This document shows positions 6,321 to 13,204 of a stretch of 22,584 nucleotides of DNA, one piece after another; position 1 is the first letter of the stretch; each line of letters begins with the position of its first letter. Source of the DNA: an uncultured Anaerotignum sp. (GTDB lineage Bacteria; Bacillota; Clostridia; Lachnospirales; Anaerotignaceae); NCBI RefSeq assembly GCF_905212195.1, contig NZ_CAJMDQ010000039.1:1-22584 (forward strand). Direction: 5' to 3'. The translations under genes and the position numbers were made by a program. The notes under the pieces are model-generated. The model made no database searches. It worked only from the letters and a program-made list of their open reading frames with translations, and had not been told where the DNA came from.

Positions 6321-6359
6321 AAAAAAATAAGCTGGAACCCTTTCTCAAGGATTCCAGCT
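6321..6359 (-). terminator. Rho-independent terminator of the S10-spc-alpha superoperon
   Basis: In the minus-strand transcript the stem AGCTGGAATCC/GGGTTCCAGCT (6330-6340 with 6349-6359, 8 perfect bp at the base) is followed by U-rich UAUUUUUUU (6321-6329). It begins 55 nt after the rplQ stop. This ends the ribosomal operon before the divergent small-peptide/ecf region. Confidence 0.9.
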
Positions 6360-6414
6360 ATATTTCTTTTTCTTATGAAGCAGCACGGAATGTGTCTGCC
6401 TGAATTCATAAAAA

Positions 6415-6957
6415 TTAAACCAGTTCGATGATAACTTCCATCGCACCGTCGCCTTTACGAGCGCCCAGTTTCACAATTCTTGTGTAACCGCCGTTACGGC
6501 CAGCGTATTTAGGAGCGATTTCGTCGAACATTTTTGCAGCCATGTCAACTTTTTTGCTGTTCTTTCTGATTTTTTTGCCATCAGCAGGAACTTCTGTAAC
6601 AGGGTACAGGTAAGCCAGCATCTGACGTCTAGCTGCCAGTCTGGAAGGTTTATCCTTCTTAACTGTTTTCTTAACTTCGTCATAAACAGTTACTTTTTTG
6701 CCGTTTACAACTTCTTTCACTCTTTTGCCGTTAGCGTCTTTTTTCGCTACTTTTGCTGTTACTTCAACTTCTTCGAAGTTTTCTCTTTCTTTCACAGCCA
6801 GAGTGATCAGTTTTTCAGCGATTCTTCTTACTTCTTTCGCTCTTGTTTCTGTTGTTTTGATTTTACCGTGGTACAACAGGTTTGTAACCTGGTTTCTCAG
6901 CAGAGCTTTTCTCTGAGGAGTTGTTTTACCCAGTTTTCTATATCCGGATGCATGCAT
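6415..6957 (-). CDS. rplQ: 50S ribosomal protein L17 (bL17), enlarged form
   Basis: Large-subunit protein near the exit tunnel. Family landmarks are GYRKLGKTTPQRKALLRN (5-22), KTTETRAKEVR (34-44), LAARRQ (107-112), and the C-terminal GGYTRIVKLGARKGDGA. At 180 residues it is about 60 longer than the B. subtilis protein. The extra length lies mostly between residues 54 and 106, a Lys/Val/Glu-rich stretch (VNGKKVTVYDEVKKTVKK), with a smaller insert near 118-137. Both ends align normally, so this is an insertion and not a frameshift or fusion. The ATG at 6957 follows AGGAGG at 8 nt. Confidence 0.95.
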   Translation of the reverse strand: MHASGYRKLGKTTPQRKALLRNQVTNLLYHGKIKTTETRAKEVRRIAEKLITLAVKERENFEEVEVTAKVAKKDANGKRVKEVVNGKKVTVYDEVKKTVKKDKPSRLAARRQMLAYLYPVTEVPADGKKIRKNSKKVDMAAKMFDEIAPKYAGRNGGYTRIVKLGARKGDGAMEVIIELV

Positions 6958-6993
6958 TGTTGAATCCTCCTTGTTCTCACCTGCAAAACTTAC

Positions 6994-7032
6994 CCCGACC
7001 CCACTGCTTCTTCGGGCTTACGTGTGTCGTAA
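6994..7032 (-). promoter_or_regulatory. Stem-loops in the rpoA-rplQ gap
   Basis: The 100-nt gap holds two small hairpins in the transcript: TTACG/CGTAA around ACACA (7018-7032) and CCCGA/TCGGG around a 13-nt loop (6994-7016). Neither has a U tract. They may mark mRNA processing or translational tuning of rplQ. Confidence 0.3.
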
Positions 7033-7057
7033 TTTCGCAGTAAATAATAGTAGCCGA

Positions 7058-8017
7058 TTATTCGTCGCTGGGTCTGAGTGCCAGTCCCAGTTCCGCCATT
7101 TTGTTCAGTACTTCTTCCAGGGACTTGCGGCCCAGGTTTCTTACCTTCATCATTTCTTCTTCTGTCTTGTTTGCCAGGTCTTCCACGGTGTTGATACCTG
7201 CACGTTTCAGGCAGTTGTAAGAACGCACGGACAGATCCAGTTCTTCAATGCTCATTTCCAGAACTTTTTCTTTCTTGCCTTCTTCTTTTTCAACCATGAT
7301 GGAAGCATCTTTCGCATTGTCAGAAAGATCGATGAACAGGTTCAAATGCTCATTCAGAATCTTTGCACCGTAGCTAACTGCATCGTCGGGCGCAATGGTT
7401 CCGTTTGTCCAGACTTCCAGAGAGAGCTTGTCATAGTCAGTGATCTGACCAACACGAGTATTTTCAACCAGGAAGTTCACTCTTGTAACAGGTGTGAAAA
7501 TACTGTCTACCGGAAGCATGCCGATTGGCTGATCGTCTTTTTTGTTCTTGTCGGCACCAACATAGCCGCGGCCTTTCTGAATGGTGATTTCCATATACAG
7601 TTTGCTGCCAGGGCCACCGGAAAGTGTCGCAATATGATGGTCAGGATTCAGGATTTCGATGTCGCTGTCTGCTTTGATGTCAGAGCCTTTGACTTCGCCT
7701 TCGCCTTCCATGTCAATGTACGCAATTTTCGGTTCGTTGCCTTCGCTGGTGTTTTTGATTGCCAGCCCTTTCAGATTCAGGATAATTTCTGTCACGTCTT
7801 CTTTTACGCCAGGAATCACGCTAAATTCATGAAGTACGCCGTCAATTTTTACGTTGCTGACTGCTGCGCCAGGCAGGGAAGAAAGCAGGATTCTTCTCAG
7901 GGAGTTGCCCAGAGTTGTGCCATAGCCTCTTTCCAGAGGTTCTACCACAAATTTGCCATAAGTTCCGTCCGGTGCCATCTCAGCAATTTCAATGCGAGGT
8001 TTCTCAAATTCAAACAC
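7058..8017 (-). CDS. rpoA: DNA-directed RNA polymerase subunit alpha
   Basis: Assembles the RNA polymerase core and contacts UP elements and activators. The 319-residue protein has the N-terminal dimerisation domain (about 1-230, with GYGTTLGNSLRRILLSSLPG at 31-50) and the C-terminal DNA-binding domain (about 255-315, SVRSYNCLKRAGINTVEDL and RNLGRKSLEEV), joined by a charged linker (KEEGKKEK). The GTG at 8017 fits: GGGAGG lies 9 nt upstream and the protein then begins MFEFEKP. A four-codon out-of-frame ATG reading overlaps the start. It lies in the alpha segment between rpsD and rplQ. Confidence 0.98.
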   Translation of the reverse strand: MFEFEKPRIEIAEMAPDGTYGKFVVEPLERGYGTTLGNSLRRILLSSLPGAAVSNVKIDGVLHEFSVIPGVKEDVTEIILNLKGLAIKNTSEGNEPKIAYIDMEGEGEVKGSDIKADSDIEILNPDHHIATLSGGPGSKLYMEITIQKGRGYVGADKNKKDDQPIGMLPVDSIFTPVTRVNFLVENTRVGQITDYDKLSLEVWTNGTIAPDDAVSYGAKILNEHLNLFIDLSDNAKDASIMVEKEEGKKEKVLEMSIEELDLSVRSYNCLKRAGINTVEDLANKTEEEMMKVRNLGRKSLEEVLNKMAELGLALRPSDE

Positions 8018-8048
8018 TCATTCAAACCTCCCTTTTTTATGATAGATG

Positions 8049-8073
8049 GCCGCAAGGAAAAATGCCTTGCGGC
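8049..8073 (-). promoter_or_regulatory. Strong hairpin in the rpsD-rpoA gap
   Basis: GCCGCAAGG (8049-8057) and CCTTGCGGC (8065-8073) form a perfect 9-bp GC-rich stem around a 7-nt loop in the 90-nt gap upstream of rpoA. On the minus strand it is not followed by U residues, so it is not a terminator. It may set the rpsD:rpoA ratio through RNA processing or stability. Confidence 0.5.
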
Positions 8074-8107
8074 TTTAGAATTGACTTCACTGCACAATCG
8101 AGATTGA

Positions 8108-8710
8108 TTATTTGGAGTACAGTTCGACGATCAGTGTTTCTTCAACGGGAACATCGATCTGTGCTCTTGTGGGTTTCGCAACTACGGTGCCGCTCAGTGC
8201 ATCGTGGTTAGCTGTCAGCCATTCGGGTACCAGTCTGCCGTCTGTTACAGCCAGAACGTCTTTGTATCTCTGAATGGTTTTGTATTTTTCTTTTACTTCA
8301 ACAACGTCGCCAACTTTAACCTGGTAAGAAGGGATATCTACAGGTTTGCCGTTAACTGTAACGTGTTTGTGACGAACGATCTGTCTAGCTTCTTTTCTTG
8401 TTCTGCCGTAACCCAGACGGAACATTACGTTGTCCAGTCTCATTTCCAGCAGCATCAGAAGGTTTTCACCAGGGATACCTTCTTTTTTAGCGATTTTTTC
8501 AGCCTGTGCATAGTAGCCACGGAACTGTTTTTCCAGTACGCCGTAGATGAATTTAGCTTTCTGCTTTTCTCTCATCTGCAGACCGTATTCGCTCATTTTT
8601 CTGTTTGCTCTCAAGTTCTGTTTTTTGGATTTTTTATCAATACCCAGGTAGATGGGATCCAGATTCAGGGATCTGCATCTTTTCAATACTGGTACTCTAT
8701 CTCTAGCCAT
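8108..8710 (-). CDS. rpsD: 30S ribosomal protein S4 (uS4)
   Basis: Primary 16S rRNA-binding protein that nucleates 30S assembly. The 200-residue product starts MARDRVPVLKRCRSLNLDP and has a single Cys in its N-terminal part, so it lacks the zinc-finger Cys set of the C+ form. The S4 RNA-binding domain spans about 92-155 (MRLDNVMFRLGYGRTRKEAR). The ATG at 8710 follows AGGAGGTG. Its place between rpsK and rpoA is typical of Clostridia and unlike B. subtilis, where rpsD stands alone. S4 is the known autoregulator of alpha-type operons in some bacteria. Confidence 0.98.
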   Translation of the reverse strand: MARDRVPVLKRCRSLNLDPIYLGIDKKSKKQNLRANRKMSEYGLQMREKQKAKFIYGVLEKQFRGYYAQAEKIAKKEGIPGENLLMLLEMRLDNVMFRLGYGRTRKEARQIVRHKHVTVNGKPVDIPSYQVKVGDVVEVKEKYKTIQRYKDVLAVTDGRLVPEWLTANHDALSGTVVAKPTRAQIDVPVEETLIVELYSK

Positions 8711-8731
8711 TATTCTTACACCTCCTGAAAA

Positions 8732-9133
8732 TTATACTCTTCTGCGTTTGGGTGGTCTGCAACCATTGTGAGGAACGGGTGTAACGTCTCTGATAAGTGT
8801 TACATCCAGACCTGCAGCCTGCAGAGCGCGGATTGCAGCTTCACGTCCGCTACCGGGACCTTTAACGAAAACTTCGATTGTTTTCAGACCGTAGTCGGAA
8901 GCAGCTTTAGCAGCTGTGTCTGCTGCCATCTGTGCAGCATAAGGAGTAGATTTTCTGGAGCCTCTGAAGCCCAGCTGACCTGCGGATGCCCAGGACAGAG
9001 CATTACCTACTGCGTCAGTGATTGTAACGATTGTATTGTTAAAAGTAGACTGGATATGAGCCTGACCACGTTCTACTTTTCTTTTGTCACGGCGTCTGCG
9101 AGTTGTAGCTTTTTTCACAGTTTTCTTAGCCAT
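8732..9133 (-). CDS. rpsK: 30S ribosomal protein S11 (uS11)
   Basis: Platform protein of the 30S subunit. The 133-residue product is normal in length, with a basic N-terminal tail (TTRRRRDKRKVERGQAHI), STFNNTIVTITD (about 29-40), KGPGSGREAAIRAL (about 91-104) and the C-terminal VTPVPHNGCRPPKRRRV. The ATG at 9133 is preceded by GGAGG. It lies 27 nt after rpsM and 21 nt before rpsD. Confidence 0.98.
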   Translation of the reverse strand: MAKKTVKKATTRRRRDKRKVERGQAHIQSTFNNTIVTITDAVGNALSWASAGQLGFRGSRKSTPYAAQMAADTAAKAASDYGLKTIEVFVKGPGSGREAAIRALQAAGLDVTLIRDVTPVPHNGCRPPKRRRV

Positions 9134-9160
9134 TTCTTCAAACCTCCTTCATGAAATCAA

Positions 9161-9529
9161 TTATTTCTTCTTGTTCGCAACAGTCTTTCTAGGACCTTTT
9201 CTTGTTCTTGCGTTTGTTTTTGTTTTCTGACCTCTTACAGGCAGGCCTTTTCTATGACGAATGCCTCTGTAGCAGCCGATTTCAATCAGTCGTTTGATGT
9301 TCAGAGCGATTTCTCTTCTCAGGTCACCTTCTACAGTCTGAGTTCTGTCGATGACGTCACGGATTCTAGCAACTTCTTCATCAGTCAGATCTCTAACTCT
9401 TGTATCCAGGTCTACGCCTGCTTCTTTCAGAATACGAACAGCACTGGAATGGCCAATGCCATAAACGTATGTCAAACCAACTTCAACGCGTTTTTCTCTT
9501 GGTAAGTCTACACCAGCAATACGTGCCAT
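9161..9529 (-). CDS. rpsM: 30S ribosomal protein S13 (uS13)
   Basis: Head protein that contacts L5 and the P-site tRNA. The 122-residue product begins MARIAGVDLPREKRVEVGLTY's family N-terminus, has YGIG in the first helix-loop region, GCYRGIRHRKGLPVRGQ (about 86-102), and a basic C-terminal tail rich in Lys/Arg. The ATG at 9529 follows AGGAGGTG. It is the first gene after an unusually long 223-nt gap, where alpha operons of other bacteria carry an S4-binding leader. Confidence 0.98.
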   Translation of the reverse strand: MARIAGVDLPREKRVEVGLTYVYGIGHSSAVRILKEAGVDLDTRVRDLTDEEVARIRDVIDRTQTVEGDLRREIALNIKRLIEIGCYRGIRHRKGLPVRGQKTKTNARTRKGPRKTVANKKK

Positions 9530-9752
9530 GTATATCTTGCACCTCCTATGATAATTCCTCTATCTATAACAAAAAAAGTTCAAAATAATATTCGCATAAA
9601 TATGTTGTAAGCGTTGGGCATTACAAACGAGAAGAACAGCCGTCAGTCTGCCTGCTGCTCCCGCTATTAACTGTATGCTCCTTCGTCCTACCTTGACGGA
9701 TTTACCAACGACTTCCGAGGACGTTTACCCCCGTAAAGCCATAACGAAATCA
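9530..9752 (-). promoter_or_regulatory. Long structured gap before rpsM (alpha-operon leader candidate)
   Basis: 223 nt with no gene, compared with 16-30 nt for most gaps in this operon. In the transcript, CGTCCT and AGGACG (outer arms at 9684-9689 and 9718-9723) enclose a CGGA/TCCG stem (9697-9700, 9714-9717). A further TTGTAA/TTACAA inverted repeat lies near 9605-9628. The position equals that of the E. coli alpha-operon leader, which S4 binds. No terminator is evident and no promoter I would call strong. Confidence 0.4.
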
Positions 9753-9866
9753 TCAGCCTTGTTTCTGTTTATGCTTGGGATTTTCACAAATGACCATTAC
9801 ACGACCTTTTCTTTTGATGATTCTGCATTTTTCACACATGGGTTTTACAGATGGTCTTACTTTCAT
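9753..9866 (-). CDS. rpmJ: 50S ribosomal protein L36 (bL36), zinc-binding type
   Basis: Smallest large-subunit protein: 37 residues starting MKVRPSVKPMCEKCRIIKRK. The zinc ribbon is complete (Cys11, Cys14, Cys27, His32), so this is the C+ form. The ATG at 9866 follows AAGGAG with 8 nt spacing, and infA ends 16 nt upstream. The infA-rpmJ pairing is conserved across bacteria. The 37-codon frame was found by reading the infA-rpsM interval directly. Confidence 0.97.
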   Translation of the reverse strand: MKVRPSVKPMCEKCRIIKRKGRVMVICENPKHKQKQG

Positions 9867-9882
9867 TGTGATCGCTCCTTCC

Positions 9883-10101
9883 TTATTTCGCTCTCCAAAT
9901 GATTCTGCCCTTTGTCAGGTCATAAGGAGACATTTCCACTAACACTTTGTCACCGGGCAAAATACGGATGAAATTCATACGCAGCTTGCCGGAGATATGC
10001 GCCAAAATCTGATGGCCGTTTTCCAGTTCCACCTGAAACATGGCGTTCGGTAATTTTTCCAGCACGGTTCCTTCTACTTCAATAACGTCATTTTTTGACA
10101 A
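9883..10101 (-). CDS. infA: Translation initiation factor IF-1
   Basis: Occupies the 30S A site during initiation. The 72-residue OB-fold protein reads SKNDVIEVEGTVLEKLPNAM from residue 2 and ends DLTKGRIIWRAK, the normal family ends. The start is a TTG at 10101: AGGAGG lies 9 nt upstream, whereas a second in-frame TTG at 10107 would be only 3 nt away and would add two residues not seen in the family. It lies 19 nt after the KOW gene and 16 nt before rpmJ. Confidence 0.97.
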   Translation of the reverse strand: MSKNDVIEVEGTVLEKLPNAMFQVELENGHQILAHISGKLRMNFIRILPGDKVLVEMSPYDLTKGRIIWRAK

Positions 10102-10120
10102 GACCAAGAACCTCCTTAAA

Positions 10121-10393
10121 TTATGTTTCCGCCAACTTCTTGTACTTTTTGATGGCCTTTGCGATATCCGCATCCAGGACATAAGCCCCTTCGGCCAGTT
10201 TATCGGCCAAAACCGTGTCCACATATCCGGTTGGCTGCACGTGGATCATCTTCTTGCGTTTTGGCCTTGCAATCTTGCGGCGTTTGCCGTCTGCCAGATA
10301 GACATAAGCCCCTTCCACAAAAAGCACCATCAACGTATCGCCCTTGTCGTGGCCGCTTTTGGAATAAACCACTTGCCCGCTCTGATATTCCAT
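10121..10393 (-). CDS. KOW-domain RNA-binding protein (L14e/L27e-like)
   Basis: A 90-residue basic protein. The N-terminal part (about 1-40) reads as a KOW/SH3-like module (GQVVYSKSGHDKGDTLMV, then VYLADGKRRKIARPKRKK), and the C-terminal half is a helical Lys-rich tail. Such genes occur between adk/map and infA in Clostridia and related Bacillota and are annotated as KOW-domain RNA-binding proteins; the precise role is not established to my knowledge. The ATG at 10393 was chosen because GAGG lies 8 nt upstream; an upstream GTG overlaps that ribosome site. Confidence 0.85.
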   Translation of the reverse strand: MEYQSGQVVYSKSGHDKGDTLMVLFVEGAYVYLADGKRRKIARPKRKKMIHVQPTGYVDTVLADKLAEGAYVLDADIAKAIKKYKKLAET

Positions 10394-10431
10394 CGTTCTC
10401 ACCTCATTACATTCGTGGGATAACGTAAGGA

Positions 10432-10492
10432 TTTTGACTTTTCAGCCGCCATCAAAACGGTATCATTTCTATTTCGTGGAGTCTTTCTCCAC
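10432..10492 (-). promoter_or_regulatory. Stem-loops in the adk-KOW gap where map is missing
   Basis: The 165-nt gap contains GTGGAG/CTCCAC around TCTTT (10476-10492, extendable past a bulge to TTCG/CGAA) and TTTTGA/TCAAAA (10432-10457). No open frame in the gap resembles methionine aminopeptidase and no terminator tail follows the stems. These may be mRNA processing or translation-control elements. Confidence 0.35.
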
Positions 10493-10558
10493 CGAAGCCG
10501 CTCTTAGCTGCTCCCCGAAAATTTTCACATTGACTTAAGCAACGCGTTCCCTTCTTGC

Positions 10559-11188
10559 TCAGGCGTCCAGACCAGCGATGATCGCTTTTGTGATCTCGTC
10601 GATGGGCATGGTGCCGTCTACTTCAAAGAGAATACCTTCTTTTTCATAAAAGCCTACCAGAGGTTCGCTCTGCTCGTGGAATGTCTGGATACGTTTCTGA
10701 CCAGCTTCCACTGTGTCGTCTTTACGCTGCGTCAATTTTTCGCCGCATACATCACAGATACCCTCAACTTTGGAAGGAAGGAACATTTTGTTATATGTTG
10801 CACCGCATTTGGGACAAGTCTGTCTTGCTGTCAATCTTTCCAGCATCACTTCGTCAGGTGCGTTGATATAAACAACTTTATCCAGTTTTACCATTTCTTC
10901 CAGTTTTTCCGCCTGTACTACTGTACGAGGGAAACCATCCAGAATGAAACCTTTTGCGCAGTCGTCTTTTTTGATTCTTTCCTGAACGATCGCGATGATC
11001 AGTTCATCAGAAACCAGACCGCCTGCTGCCATAATGGATTTCGCCTGATTACCAAGCTCTGTTCCTTTTGCCACTTCTTCTCTGAGCATATCGCCTGTAG
11101 AAATATGAGCGATGCCGTAATGTTTCACCAGTCTTGCTGCCTGTGTGCCTTTGCCGGCTGCAGGCGCACCAATGAGTACCAATTTCAT
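10559..11188 (-). CDS. adk: Adenylate kinase, zinc-binding LID form
   Basis: Catalyses ATP + AMP to 2 ADP. The 209-residue protein has the P-loop GAPAAGKGT (7-15), AMP-site HISTGDMLR (28-36), GFILDGFPRT (80-89) and, in the LID, CPKC (125-128) with CDVC (145-148), a four-Cys zinc site typical of Gram-positive enzymes. It is slightly shorter than the usual 214-217 residues. The ATG at 11188 follows AGAGG. It lies after secY, as in most Bacillota; the map gene that usually follows is absent. Confidence 0.97.
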   Translation of the reverse strand: MKLVLIGAPAAGKGTQAARLVKHYGIAHISTGDMLREEVAKGTELGNQAKSIMAAGGLVSDELIIAIVQERIKKDDCAKGFILDGFPRTVVQAEKLEEMVKLDKVVYINAPDEVMLERLTARQTCPKCGATYNKMFLPSKVEGICDVCGEKLTQRKDDTVEAGQKRIQTFHEQSEPLVGFYEKEGILFEVDGTMPIDEITKAIIAGLDA

Positions 11189-11252
11189 ATACGAATCAAC
11201 CTCTTTTCTTTATAGGCCTTCTCTCTGTTTTTCTCCCCAAGTAACAACCGGC

Positions 11253-11275
11253 GGGAAATGCATGCTGCATTCCCC
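11253..11275 (-). promoter_or_regulatory. Hairpin in the secY-adk gap
   Basis: GGGAAATGCA and TGCATTCCCC pair with one mismatch around a 3-nt loop in the 99-nt gap after secY. There is no following U tract in the minus-strand transcript. A processing or attenuation role is possible. Confidence 0.35.
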
Positions 11276-11287
11276 AGGCGGCTGCTA

Positions 11288-12553
11288 TTATTCGCTCAAA
11301 AATCCTTTATAGTGACGCATCAGCAACTGGCTTTCCAGTGCTTTTACGATATCCAGTGTAACGCCAACTACGATGATCAGTGTAGTACCACCGAAGCCAA
11401 CATTCACTTTGAAGATCCACTGCAGCGCAACAGGCACCATAGCCAGAATTGCGTAGCAGATTGCGCCAACCAGTGTGATTCTGCTTACCACTCTGGTGAT
11501 ATAAGCGCTGGTGGGCTGACCGGGTCTGATACCAGGGATGAAGCCACCGTTCTTCTTCATGTTCATCGCGATTTCATTGGGGTTGATCACGATGGATGTG
11601 TAGAAATATGTGAAGAAGATAATCAATAATACATACAGACACGCACCGATGGGGTGTGTCATATTCAGAACTTCGATCACCTTTGTGAAAACTTCACCCT
11701 TGTTGGGGATAAAGTTACCAATCTGCTGCGGGAACTGCAGCAAAGAGATTGCAAAGATGATGGAGATAACGCCGGAAGTATTTACCTTGATCGGCATTGT
11801 TGTGTTTCTGCCGCTGGCCTGTTTTCTGCCAACCATTTTGGAAGAATACTGCACGGGCAGTCTTCTTTCACCACGGTTTACGCAAACGATGAATGCCAGA
11901 ACGATGAGCAGAATCACCAGAATTGCAGCAACCTTTACCGCACCCATTGCACCGGAACCGCTGATCATGTAGTACAGGCTAGCTGCACCAGTAGGCAGAC
12001 CGGAAACGATGTTGATAAAGATTACCATGGAAGAACCATTGCCAATCCCTTTTGCTGTAATCTGTTCTGCCAGCCACATGACGAATGTGGAACCGCAAAC
12101 CAGAGTTACAACAGAAGCAACATAGTACAGCATATTTGCTTCCACATACATGTTCTGATAGGTATATGTTAACCCAATACCCTGTATGAGCGCAAGTATT
12201 ACTGTTAAATATCTGCTATAAGACTGCAATTTTTTTCTGCCTTCGGGGCCTTCTTTGGAAAGCTGCTCGAATTTGGGAATCGCGATGGTCAACAGCTGCA
12301 TGATGATGGAAGCATTGATATAAGGACCAATACCCATTGCAAAGATTGACCAGCTGGAGTTTGCACCGCCAGCGATCATGCTGTACAGTGTGCCAACACC
12401 TGCGGATTCTCTTGCCGCAACAACGCTTGCTGCGTCAATACCAGGCAGAGCAATTTGTGTACCGATTCTGATGATCGCGAAGATCATCAGAGTGTACAGA
12501 ATCTTGTTTCTGATTTCTTTCGTCTTCCAAGAGTTTACGAAAATCTTAAACAA
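11288..12553 (-). CDS. secY: Preprotein translocase subunit SecY
   Basis: Channel-forming subunit of the Sec translocon in the cytoplasmic membrane. The 421-residue protein shows about ten hydrophobic segments, the N-terminal KEIRNKILYTLMIFAIIRIG region, GIGNGSSMVIFINIVSGLP (near 170) and a cytosolic loop with RGERRLPVQYSSK. The start is TTG at 12553, directly after the rplO TAA; GAGGTG inside the rplO end lies 6-8 nt upstream, so it is probably translated by ribosomes finishing rplO. Confidence 0.97.
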   Translation of the reverse strand: MFKIFVNSWKTKEIRNKILYTLMIFAIIRIGTQIALPGIDAASVVAARESAGVGTLYSMIAGGANSSWSIFAMGIGPYINASIIMQLLTIAIPKFEQLSKEGPEGRKKLQSYSRYLTVILALIQGIGLTYTYQNMYVEANMLYYVASVVTLVCGSTFVMWLAEQITAKGIGNGSSMVIFINIVSGLPTGAASLYYMISGSGAMGAVKVAAILVILLIVLAFIVCVNRGERRLPVQYSSKMVGRKQASGRNTTMPIKVNTSGVISIIFAISLLQFPQQIGNFIPNKGEVFTKVIEVLNMTHPIGACLYVLLIIFFTYFYTSIVINPNEIAMNMKKNGGFIPGIRPGQPTSAYITRVVSRITLVGAICYAILAMVPVALQWIFKVNVGFGGTTLIIVVGVTLDIVKALESQLLMRHYKGFLSE

Positions 12554-12994
12554 TTAGATCACCTCTGCTTTGCCGCCGGCTGCTTCGATTTTTTCCTGAG
12601 CTGTTTTGCTGTAGAAGTTTACTTTAACGGTCAGCTTTCTTTCCAGATCGCCTTCGCCAAGAATCTTCACGCCATCTCTAGGATTACTGATCAAACCTAC
12701 GGCTTTCAAAGCATCGATATCTACTACTGCGTCGTTTTCAAATACATTCAGCATGGAAACGTTGATAGCAACGATTTCTTTGCTGTTTCTGCATGTGAAG
12801 CCTCTTTTAGGGAGTCTTCTGTACAAAGGCATCTGACCGCCTTCGAAGCCGCACTTGCCGCCGGAACCGGAACGCTGGCCCTGACCTTTGTGACCTCTGC
12901 CTGCTGTCTTACCGTTGCCGGTTGCATGACCTCTGCCTCTTCTCCAATTTTTTTCTCTGGAGCCTTCAGCAGGTCTCAATTCGCATAAGTTCAT
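12554..12994 (-). CDS. rplO: 50S ribosomal protein L15 (uL15)
   Basis: Late-assembly large-subunit protein. The 146-residue product has the Gly/Arg-rich N-terminal extension (RRGRGHATGNGKTAGRGHKG, about 18-37), GFEGGQMPLYRRLPKRGF, and a C-terminal domain ending AAGGKAEVI. The ATG at 12994 follows AGGAGG. Its stop codon directly adjoins the secY TTG, and its last codons contain the secY ribosome site. Confidence 0.97.
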   Translation of the reverse strand: MNLCELRPAEGSREKNWRRGRGHATGNGKTAGRGHKGQGQRSGSGGKCGFEGGQMPLYRRLPKRGFTCRNSKEIVAINVSMLNVFENDAVVDIDALKAVGLISNPRDGVKILGEGDLERKLTVKVNFYSKTAQEKIEAAGGKAEVI

Positions 12995-13011
12995 TATGGC
13001 ACCTCCTAAAA

Positions 13012-13191
13012 TTAAACTTCTTCAACTTTTACAAGGTGGCTAATCTGATGAATCATGCCTCTGATAGCCGCGTTGTCCTGTTGAATCACGCTGCTGTTTG
13101 TCTTTCTCAGACCCAGCGCCTGTACTGTTTTTTTATGTTTCGGAATTGCTCCGATTGTAGATTTCACCAATGTGATTTTAATTTCAGCCAC
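13012..13191 (-). CDS. rpmD: 50S ribosomal protein L30 (uL30)
   Basis: The 59-residue product is AEIKITLVKSTIGAIPKHKK from residue 2 and ends LVKVEEV, the normal bacterial L30 size. The GTG at 13191 is preferred because AGGAGG lies 8 nt upstream; the TTG two codons earlier sits only 2 nt from that site. It lies 13 nt after rpsE and 17 nt before rplO. Confidence 0.96.
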   Translation of the reverse strand: MAEIKITLVKSTIGAIPKHKKTVQALGLRKTNSSVIQQDNAAIRGMIHQISHLVKVEEV

Positions 13192-13204
13192 TGTCAATTC
13201 CTCC

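Noticed and set aside
6971..8107. Long plus-strand open frame of 378 codons opposite rpoA
   Set aside because: Fully antisense to rpoA, has no ribosome site, and its composition (Phe/Cys/Arg/Val-rich) is that of a mirrored coding frame.
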